Positions 48,123 through 57,289 of a DNA stretch of 64,000 bases are shown piece by piece; position 1 is the stretch's first letter; each line of letters starts with the position of its first letter. This stretch comes from Amaurobius ferox. Taxonomy: Eukaryota > Arthropoda > Arachnida > Araneae > Amaurobiidae. The position numbers and the translations under genes were made by a program. The notes under the pieces are model-generated. The model was given only the letters and a program-made list of their open reading frames with translations, made no database searches and was not told where the DNA came from. Where the stretch lies: contig OX578133.1 of assembly GCA_951213105.1 (NCBI GenBank), forward strand, positions 144,846,051 through 144,910,050, in the 5' to 3' direction.

Positions 48123-48274
48123 TGTGGCGATTGTGCGTCGCCGGGCCTCGAACCAGGGACCTGTTGCATTGTAGACTGACATTATAATCACTGAGCAAAA
48201 GCTAGCTCTTCCTCTGTTCTTATAATTCGGGTACAGGTTCCAAGCATCTTTGATCAGATGTCTTTGCTGCCGCA
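48123..48274 (-). repeat. TRIM-like LTR (5' on minus strand)
   Basis: On the minus strand: TTGCTCAGTGA (48198-48188; A-box consensus TRGCNNAGYNGG) and GGTTCGAGGCC (48154-48144; B-box consensus GGTTCGANTCC, one mismatch), 33 nt apart. The sequence between and around them (TGATTATAATGTCAGTCTAC ... AGGTCCCTGG) reads like a tRNA D-arm, anticodon arm and T-arm. Confidence 0.82.
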
Positions 48275-49349
48275 TCCTCTTTTGTGCATTTTTCATGCCT
48301 TCTCCTCCCTCAAGAATTGTTGGGGAGTCTGGGTCCCACCACTTGAGTGCTGTCCGATCCTCTCTAAGGGTGGTGGTAGACAAATACACAGTCGATAGCT
48401 ATTACACGAACTATAAATGGGAGTACTGTTAGCCCTGATTTTCGTGCATAGTATAGATACGCAGTCTACAGCAAGAAAGCATATTAAGAGAATTTTTTCA
48501 AAAAGCGACTAGGCTGGTAGCTAAAGGCAATTAGTAAACAATATACCCCACCCTTTCTATTATCCTCCGGTTTTGACTAAATTGGCGGAATCAACGTAAA
48601 CATCTTCCCGCAAATGGCGCAAAGAACCCTAGTCCGGAAATCTATATTTTTAAATATTTGTTTTAGAGCAAATATGCTTACAGGATTTACATTAACAGAA
48701 CTTTATAACTAAAATGCATATCAAACATGAAATAATTTAAGAAAAATTTAAGTTGAAAAAGAAAACTGTTTTGAAAGTTTTCATCAGATGGAAGAAGGAA
48801 TATATGTGCTTAATATTCCCCTTTCCATTTTGTTTCTTTTAGTGGAGGAAAGAAGTGATATGGGGCTGTCAATCCTCGTTTTATTGGCACTAGATCACCC
48901 TTTTTCTTTCTTTGAAGGAGGAGGGAGCAGCGGGGGGAGGGGGGAGGTAGACAGGACCAAAATTTACGGTATGAACAGAGAGAAAGGGCTCTGGGACTTA
49001 TCTGAGGTCATACAAGAACTGGTTGGTTTTCGTTTGAGGACAAACATTGCTCTTAACAAAAGGCTAAGCAGGGGATCTGATCTGCTAACAAAAGGGCAGG
49101 GAGGGTGCTCTTCTCATACAAAGGGCAAGGAGGGCACTGTTCTGGTAACAAAAGGGCAGGCAGGGCACTGCGCCCTCCCAAAAGTGCCTAGGGGAAACTC
49201 TGAAACCTATAATAAACAGTAAATCATTTATGATTCTGAATAGGTGAAGCAATTTTAAATTAATTTCCTTTTAATTTCTAATCCTTTTGTCCAATGTTTC
49301 AAATTTGTGATTTATTTTTTTAGATAAAATCTATTTTATAACTTTTCAA

Positions 49350-50000
49350 AAGCACATGTACTTATGAAAATACTAAATTGCAACAGCTCACTGCAGTATA
49401 CTGGTATAAAAGTTTTTTATTCATGGAATTTTTTATATTCTCTAAATTAACTGCGAACAGCACACACAAAACCGGGTACAAAAGTCAATAATCCACTTTT
49501 AATCTGGCTTTAAATTCATCTGTAATAGCAAAACTGAAAATAAGAGTGCCTAACCAGTAGTGGATACCCATAAGGATTTTCAAAGTTTATTAAATCATAA
49601 AGAAATAACTTCTCATAAAAAGGGTTCAAAAATTGTATTATACAGTCACTGATATATTATCATAACATGTGTAATGAACACTCCTTAATGACAGTGGTGA
49701 ATTTTGTTTACAATCTGACTTCCTGCACTTCATACTATTATTTACGAAAAACATTTTTTGGCACAGATATAAATATTTTATCTGATGATGTAAAACTAGT
49801 AGTCGGGCATATTGAAGCAATACAATACTTATAACTATTTGGCAGTTTGGGATGGAAGAAACAATTATAATTATTGGAACTTTCCGAATGTAACCAAACT
49901 TATGCACCAATTCTCGAAGACATAAGCCACGAACGAACCTTGTGACATCACATTCGGTGCATGCCAAAATGGATCGTTTTCCCACCACAGTCAGATAAGC
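49350..50000 (-). repeat. repeat family F, copy 2
   Basis: Reverse complement of 2435-3060 (blocks ACATGTACTTATGAAAATAC, CACTGCAGTATACTGGTAT, ATCTGATGATGTAAAACTAG). Confidence 0.75.
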
Positions 50001-50094
50001 GAACTTTGACTGCTAATAAAACATGAAATACAACTCGGAGAAGAAAACTTTTTATACTTTTGTCCGTTTTTCAACATTTCAAATCGAATAATAA

Positions 50095-51450
50095 AAAAAA
50101 AGAGGCCATAATTGTCCATTAACAAATATTTTCAACATTTAAATATATCTCGTCCCTTAAGATCATCAATCCTCATTGACAAATCAGAAAATACTAAAAA
50201 TCAAAATTTAATATTCTCCTTTTTAAATTTTATAAACTCTAAATTTATATAAATTCAATAATTATAATTAATAATAAACCCAATTGCTCAAGACTATAAT
50301 TACATTTAAGGTAAAAATAGCATTTATTCAATGATAAATTTGTTTACAACAAAAGAAACCTTTTCATAACTGAGTGGCGGTGGATCCAGTCCAATGAAGC
50401 CAAAATGGTTTTCGTGAATAACATTTGTAAAATAAAACTTCAGTAAAGTTCAATAAAGTTATTCAATTTTTTCAGACTCATTTATATTGTTTACAGCATT
50501 TCAAAATCCTACAAATTACTCGCTAACTGTTTATAGCTAGCTAGTACTTTAATTTTAACCCAGTTTTTACCTGGATACTTCGAGCAGACTTCAGGATAAA
50601 ATATATTAATTTTACTAACTTGCTTTTCAGCATATAAATTAAACTTATCTGGCATCACATAAATATGTACTTGAATATGTAAATTTTCATTTCTTTTGTT
50701 TAAACCTAACCAATCATTACACATTTTTAGAATCTCCAAGTTCATTTAATGTCCTAATTTTTTAAACAAAATAAGATTATCTTATACTTATGCACAAATA
50801 TTTCACCAAGAAGTAAGTAACAGATTCAGCTGCAACAATCGTGACATTTTAAGTAAATTACAGCTTTCCCACACATTGGAAACCCAGGTTAAGATAATAA
50901 AATATCGAAATTATAACCACTATATACTTCAAAAACTAAGAGCTCATCCAAAAATCCAATTAAATACACTTGTAGGAATTTCAAAGAGTGATATTCTTGC
51001 ATATTGTTTACACATAGCACTTTTAGTTTTTGAGGTTGCTCTACAAACTCGAAAACAGGGACGTTTTCACTCTTCTTCAACTTGACAAAACGCTCACTCA
51101 AAAACTATAAGAGCTTTTTTAAAATATAAATATAGATTTAGCAACTAAATTTCCTAATGCATATTTTCGTCACTTACTATTTATATCTGTCTTTTATGGT
51201 TTCTGAGATATTTCGAGTGAAAGTAAGCAAAATGAAAAAAAAAAAACTTGCTCGGACAGATACTTTTATAAGTTTTTCAAAAAACAAGTTCAAAATATTA
51301 AAAAATTGAAACTAATTTTATATATTCACAATCTGGACCCTATTTTCGAGAAAACATGAAAATATATTTACATTTTTATCTACTGGACTTGGAGGTATAA
51401 GCATCCAAAGTGTTTCCATTTTTTAAAACGCTCTGATTTTTATCATAGAA
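50095..51450 (+). repeat. repeat family D, copy 4, with extension
   Basis: 50095-50345 is the extension matching 46600-46840 inverted, and 50345-51450 is family D in plus orientation (GCTAGCTAGTACTTTAA, TATTTCACCAAG, CAACAATCGTGACATTTTAA). Confidence 0.75.
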
Positions 51451-51569
51451 ATCCCAAGTATAAATGTTATTCACATAAAAAATATGTGCCCATTTTTTTC
51501 TAAGTAGTGTCCTTTTTCTCGTAACAGCATCCTTCTCTTTTATAATCCTGGGGGAAACTCTTATTGGCA

Positions 51570-53066
51570 TTCAATGAGCTACTTATACGATTCTATTTGG
51601 ACATGTCTTCGGTACACTCAATATTCCTATCAAGTGTCACATGATCATTAAAAGCTCAATTTTCTCATAATGGTGTATGCTTTCCTAGTGCCTGAAATAA
51701 AGTTTCAGCCTTGCTGTTGTCAGGAAACAAATAAAAGACTGGTATTAATGGTCCAACCTCCCTCACACCAACAAAACCTGAACGATAAAAACTATTTCTA
51801 ATTACTTTTTAGGAATCTTTATTCACTCCCTGGGGGTAAAGGCAAAGGATACATTCTTAGGCACAAAGCTGTAGCCTAGCTTGATTTTAAAAGGAATTTC
51901 TAAAATAAGATCCCTCTTCTGTTTCTTGGAGACTACAGGTATTGGTTAGATTTTGCCCTTCAACTTTGGGGATCAATGTTTTATGAGGTCACTAACAAGA
52001 TTTGTACTTTTTCTGTATTCATTGCATCAAAAGTAAAATAGCATTACACCCATAGTATAACTGCCAGGATCTTCTTAATAATGTTATATCATAAGGAGTT
52101 GCTAAATCATGGGTCACTATAAGGCGAATCTATAACAAAATTGTTTACAGTATAAAAAAAGCAAAAGATCATGGGATCAACTTGAGTAAAATTACATAAC
52201 TTATTTTCCTACAACAGTACAACATATTTTAAAACAAATACTTTGTGAAAATGTTATCCTTCAATCATTGCCTCTTTTATACAGATTTAATAATGAATTA
52301 TTTCTTCCAGTAAAAAAAATTAACAAATTTGCTTTTTTAAACTCCTTTCGCATCTCCTCCCTCCAAGTGTACGAGCATCTGTTTAAGCAATACAATTATA
52401 AAAGAAATTGCTTTTTAAAACTTTATTTGAAATCGTTGCAAAAAGGACATTAATGCTAAGTGATATTAGGATAGGCATTACTATTCTATTTTTGCAAAAC
52501 AATGACAGTGTACATGACAATTTTTCCCTATACTGCTAATGCCATTTTCTTAGCATTTTTTTTTTTCAGAAATTTTAAAATATTACCTTTTAAAAATTTC
52601 TTTTATTTTACTTTAAAAATACTTTTGATACTTAAGAAAATACTACTACTGCTTTTAAAAAACTACTTTTAAAATTTCTATAAATATTAAATTACAAAAT
52701 ACATATCTTATATTTCTCTTTTGTATTTGTAAAGTACTGAGAAAATTGAAGTATTTCAGATTCCTCAGCTTTGCAATGTCCCATATTGTTTATAAACAAT
52801 ACTGTTTATTTTTCCAATATTGTAAAAGTTGAAAAATACTTATATATCATAAATTACAAAAAATATTTCGTCCACGTGAAAATAATTTTAAAATGCAAAT
52901 TCCATAAAAAATAATGGATAAAAGCTGTGTTCAGTTCTTCATTTGGGAAACGAAGAAAAAATTAAAAGAAGTTTATTTCTTTCATATAACACCATAAATA
53001 CGAGATTTACAAACAATATGTTTTTCATATAAGTAAAAGAAGGCATTAATTTAGCATACATAAAAA
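51570..53066. other. unassigned intronic DNA
   Basis: Between the family D copy and spinster exon 1. Slightly more balanced composition at 51600-52060 but no frame, motif or element end recognised. Confidence 0.45.
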
Positions 53067-53083
53067 TTAAACCAGTGCTATAC

Positions 53084-53333
53084 CTGCAAGGGTGTATCTG
53101 TCCATATAATTTATTAGATTAATAAAACATAAAATAGCTACAGATATGCGAGCTCGCTTGGAACTATAATAGCGTACACCCATATTGTTAGTACCAGCAG
53201 AACTAGTAGTATCACTAGGACTATTCACAGAAACATTTGAAGCAGTCTCTTCAATTGAAATCCTGTGGTCAACAACTCTGACAGCTGCTCCGTTGTCATG
53301 TAAAATATTTGAATCTGATTCCGATTGATCCAT
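53084..53333 (-). CDS. spin: spinster (SPNS family) transporter, coding exon 1 with start codon
   Basis: First coding exon of a major-facilitator transporter of the spinster family. Family members act in late endosome/lysosome membranes; vertebrate SPNS1 exports lysophospholipids. The ATG is at 53333-53331. About 60 polar, Ser/Asp-rich residues form the cytosolic N-terminus, followed by the start of the first membrane helix with the family signature NYMDRYTLAG. The exon ends CTTGCAG with donor GTATAG (intron from 53083), leaving one base of a Gly codon. That base joins the GT opening the exon at 30990 to restore the family's AG-V/I-L sequence. The open frame reads a few codons past the donor, but that is intron. 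Other SPNS paralogues are possible; the family assignment is firm. Confidence 0.9.
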
Positions 53334-54108
53334 CGTAAATTTTTGATTTTAACAATAAAATAAATTATCATTTAAATTGCTGATGACAATTAAACTCAAG
53401 CAAATGCTCGAGCAAATATTCAGTGAGAACAAACATTTCACTATCAATAGTAAACATAGCACCCATAGCAGAAATCAAGATGTAAATCTTCTTTACAAAC
53501 AGATCATACATACGAATTATCCCTAAAAGTTCATCCTAATATCTCCACGAATAAAGAGCAAGTATTTTTCGTACGTCTATGTTAAGGTAAGTTTGAGCTC
53601 CGTTTTTCAATATGACGTCACATATGCTCTATCGTCTGCTACGGCTGCGTTTGTACTGAAAATTTAAACGCTTATAAAATACCTTTTAATGTAGATTTAA
53701 GGATAATATTTTAAATCCATTGATTGATACTGAAACAAATAATTATCTACAGTGCAAAAATATAATATCAATACCATTTTTATCTTTAAAATATCAATTT
53801 TAATATTTTTAAGTACGAATAACACTGGCAACCTCCAAGAGAACCTTTTGCAGCAATGTTGTCGACAAATATTTCTCACGACATATAAATTTAGATATAT
53901 TTCAGTCCTGACTTATTTGCTTGAATCTAAATTTACTCAAAGATGTGACAGATTATCAGATTACAATTAATTATATCAGGGCTTTAAACTCTTCAGAAAT
54001 ACACACGTATAAACTTTTCACAATGGCTTATTGGTATTTAAATCTTTGCCCAATTTACGTTATATGTTGTATTTTTGCGTTATCGTATGTTCTAATAAAT
54101 ATACATCC

Positions 54109-54110
<2 letters not shown>
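53334..54110. other. region upstream of the spinster start codon
   Basis: Should contain the 5' untranslated region and possibly the promoter or an upstream splice junction of spinster (minus strand). No TATA box, initiator or CpG cluster stands out, so the transcription start cannot be placed. Confidence 0.4.
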
Positions 54111-54111
<1 letters not shown>

Positions 54112-54141
<30 letters not shown>

Positions 54142-54152
54142 CGTATATATAT
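54112..54152. repeat. (TA)n microsatellite
   Basis: About 40 bp of alternating AT with one ACGT interruption. Confidence 0.9.
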
Positions 54153-54154
54153 TA

Positions 54155-54945
54155 GAAAAATGCAATAATAAAAATAATCAATTCAAGTAATCGTGAAATA
54201 TTAACATCACCATAGAAAGAAAACCACGGCCATAATGCCGATTATAGAAAAGAACTGCACCGGCCCAAATTCGAAGATTAACCAGAATTAAATTCATCTT
54301 CTGGTCTGAGTATTTAATTCTAATTCACCCAAACAAATGCCTGTTTCAGATTGGGTAATAGTACATTACTATAAATACTCAAACTCAGACTACAGGCACC
54401 AAAAGATGAAAAATTGAAGATAAGAAAAATTAGGAAATCTATTATTACCATGAGGCAAGAACCCTTCTTCTTTCACCACGTGTAATTGCGATCAACCACA
54501 ACAGTATGAAAAATATCGAGAAACACCCGAAGGAACATGACAAAATACAACCTAGGAGGCAGAACATACGTTCACAGCGATCCTCCCAGACCCGTCCAGT
54601 GAGTCACAGCCGGAGACAGGACAATTTACCCATATAAGTAAAACAGAATATGAACATGAAACATAGATGAAAATTCTTACTAAACAAGTGATTCAAAGAA
54701 GAAATGGATAAACGGGAATGCCACTATACACCATTATAAGGGCGCTCAAATCGTAGTATCAAACTGGCTAAAGTTACAATTTTTTAGCGAAAATAAGATT
54801 CATAACATTAATAATAATGTATCTTATTTTCCGAATTTTTATTTTTCTGATTTTTTTAGTTTAGTTTATTATTATTCATTTGTATTTAATTATATAAATA
54901 ATAAATAATTATAATAATTTCTTTTGTCTCCATATTATTAGCCAC
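54155..54945. other. unassigned DNA beside the Penelope-like copy
   Basis: No frame recognised. May include the 3' untranslated part of the minus-strand Penelope-like copy, whose end I cannot place. Confidence 0.35.
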
Positions 54946-55112
54946 TATAATTGGGAAAGTTGTCGGGGATGTTATCGAGTGGAAATTGATACACTGAGTT
55001 GATAATTTTAATAACGAATTTGGGAGGATAGTTTTTTAGTCGCTGTACTCAATAATTCCATAAAATGTGCTAATTTATAATTTTCATCACAAATTTTACT
55101 GATTCTAAGAAC

Positions 55113-56470
55113 CTAGTTTATTATAATATTTCTAAAAACTGATGCATGCAAACAAGAGTCAAAGTGTTGAACTTTTGATGTATTAAATCTAAAATCTTGT
55201 CTTTTATCATATAAGTTTATAGCTAGATTACAATTTTGTAAATCTAAATTTAAATCTAAAAATTTTGCAACAGTAGAGTCATTATTACTTGCATTTAATT
55301 GTAAATTATTAGGATAAAAGTTAAATACTATAGGGATATTATTATGGGATACACAAAATATATCATCTAAATATCTGAACATGTGCATATTATGCAATCC
55401 TGGATTAATGTTCTTTTCATAGAAGAGTAAATACAGATTAGCTAATAAAGATGATGCACACACCCCTTGTGGGATATCAAACTCTTGCTTAAAAAAAGTA
55501 CCACCATGTTGAATATAAATCTCATAGAGAGTGAAATTAAGTAATTTTTTAAAAAGAAAAGTGGAATATTTTAGGGTGATATTATAGTTTTCAAAAATTC
55601 CTAAAATAATTCTATACAGATCATCTATATCAATATTATTAAACAAATCTTTGAAATCAAAAGTATAAATACTATGAATATTAGTAAGAGTTTCTAATTT
55701 CTTAACTAATTCAAAACTGAATTTCACAATATGAGACAATTATTTAAGATATCATTTGATAAGGATACTTTATTTAAATTTTTTAATAATAATTTATCAG
55801 CATTAGTAATGTAAGAATTATGCCCACTAGTAATAGTTCGAAAAGGTACATGGGATTTCTGAAATTTTGGTACTAAAATAAGATATGGAATGTTATTACA
55901 TCTATTTTTTTAGACGGATTTGCTTATATTTGGCTGATATTCTATTGAATAAGATTTTAAAGTTAGTATTATGCAAATTATAGATTGAATTATTAAGTAA
56001 GTGTGACTGGAGGGTACTTATATAGTAATATTTACAAATGATTGAGTAATTACTACTAGCCTTATCGACATAAGTAATAACAAAATCATTTTGAATTTCT
56101 TTAATATCCTTTTTAATTGAATTTAGTTTATATGATTTATTAATTTTCTGAATATATATAGTGACTTAAGTATTTCTTAATTAAGATGCTCCAGGGTTTA
56201 AAGGCTTCTACAGGGATTTGATATTTATAGCTGATTTTATAGATAAATTTATTTAAGTCAAAAATTCAATCTCTACCAATTTATTTATGCTTAAATTTAG
56301 TAGGTAAACGGTACTTAGTACCTAGTAACACCAGTGATCTCAGTGCATCATAATTAATAATATTTAAATTTCCCGTTATATGCCCATGGTGTTTATCTAC
56401 GTAGTCTTTGTATTTATCTAAATGACAGTGGCAGTATGACTCTTTATCCAGTTCATAATTTCGATTAATA
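55113..56470 (-). pseudogene. Penelope-like (Naiad-type) RT, minus-strand copy, degenerate
   Basis: Read on the minus strand from 56470. A linker with CxC motif CHC (KESYCHCHLDKY) comes first, followed by HHGHITGNL and LRSLVLLGTKYRLP, typical of this RT group. Then, in shifted frames, DFVITYVDKASSNY. The RT core is at 55739-55113: TFDFKDLFNNIDIDDLY, IPQGVCASSLLANLYL, RYLDDIF with the catalytic DD, YPNNLQLNASNN and AKFLDLNLDL. Stops and frameshifts separate the parts. The plus-strand copy has the same blocks. No endonuclease is attached here; the sequence turns into the inverted neighbour at about 56485. Confidence 0.8.
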
Positions 56471-56496
56471 ACTATTGATATATATAACATAGCGCT

Positions 56497-57216
56497 ATGG
56501 ATAGTGTTGAATATAATGTTTACCCTTCTAAAAATTATAATTTTAATAAATGTAAGAATAAAAATTGCAAAATCTGCCCATCCGCTTCTCATATTCAAAT
56601 CACGAACCAAAATAGCCATTTGCCTTTCTGTAAAATTTTTAATTGCATTTACCGATTATCACGTAACATTCATAATCTATTATATATAGGACAAACTAGT
56701 AATCCCATACATCTACGTATGAATATCCACAGAGATCACGTCAAAAAATATATGCTCAGTAATAATTTCTACCTACTTCTGATAAAATAGAATATAAACA
56801 CTTTGCTAGACACGGTTTTGAAAATATTACTATACATAGTTTGGATATAAAAACTAATACAGCTGATATAATTTTTTTAAAACTACTATATTAAATCAAA
56901 TTGTACTCTTTTTCCATATGGATTAAATCAATTATATCTAAATGGTAATATTGCAAAAAATAATTTTGTAGATAATAAATATTCAATTTTTAATCACATT
57001 TTCTTGAAACTCCATTTAAATAGAAACTCTGTTACACTCAAAAGATTTAAACGTGGCAAAGGAAGCTCCAAACATCATGATTATAAAACTGAGATAAAAT
57101 GTTTACATCATCAATTTAATAGCACTTATCAATTAAAATTAATAAAATCTTGGGTATTTGCAGTAAAGAGAAAACATAAATGTTTATGCCATTTTCTTAA
57201 AATTAAATCTTATTAA
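56497..57216 (+). pseudogene. Penelope-like GIY-YIG endonuclease, upstream of RT
   Basis: Reads NYNFNKCKNKNCKICPS (the Cys-rich part of the PLE endonuclease zinc motif), IYRLSRNIHNLLYIGQT (the YIG core), HLRMNIHRDHVKKY, then after a frameshift near 56786 FARHGFENITIHSL. A further frame at 57004-57216 is basic (LKRFKRGKGSSKHH ... AVKRKHKC). RT sequence of the same orientation follows. Endonuclease before RT is the permuted Naiad order; alternatively this is the tail of a tandem upstream copy. Confidence 0.75.
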
Positions 57217-57289
57217 TGAACATCTTAATAATATTTTCTATGATTTGCTCATTACTAGATCAAAGTATTTAAATTAAAGCTTAATCAAT

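Larger units (their letters stand above)
47793..48274 (-). mobile_element. TRIM-like element: 152-bp LTRs with tRNA-like Pol III boxes
   Basis: 482 bp: LTRs of 152 bp at 47793-47944 and 48123-48274, four differences between them, both TGT...GCA on the plus strand and TG...CA on the minus. Flanked by the 4-bp duplication TCCT (47789-47792, 48275-48278). On the minus strand a TGGTTACCCTGGACATAC primer-site candidate begins one base after the first LTR, and a purine run GGAGGGAG lies just before the second. The internal part is about 178 bp with no clear gene. Three homologous segments (47499-47530, 42503-42516, 42800-42815) show the site without the insert. Confidence 0.85.
46855..49220 (-). 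repeat. large inverted duplication, right arm
   Basis: Reverse complement of 40782-43365, interrupted by the TRIM-like element at 47793-48274 and lacking the MITE. Includes the (ATT)n/(TAATAA)n run seen in both arms (about 47110 and 43200). Frames in the arm, such as 48788-49222, are mirrored shadows of the other arm, not genes. Confidence 0.85.
30991..53083 (-). other. spin: spinster intron 1 (about 22.1 kb)
   Basis: Intron between coding exons 1 and 2, GT...AG on the minus strand. It contains a Tc1 element, hAT and LINE relics, the large inverted duplication at 40.8-49.2 kb, the TRIM-like element and the long-TIR MITE. No other host exon was recognised inside it. Confidence 0.85.

Noticed and set aside
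47742..48389. 215-codon open frame across the TRIM-like element on the minus strand
   Set aside because: It crosses both LTRs and flanking repeat, repeats the same residues in each LTR, and has no domain; chance openness in a GC-richer insert.
40782..49220. Assembly fold-back artefact
   Set aside because: The arms differ by many substitutions and carry different insertions with their own target duplications.
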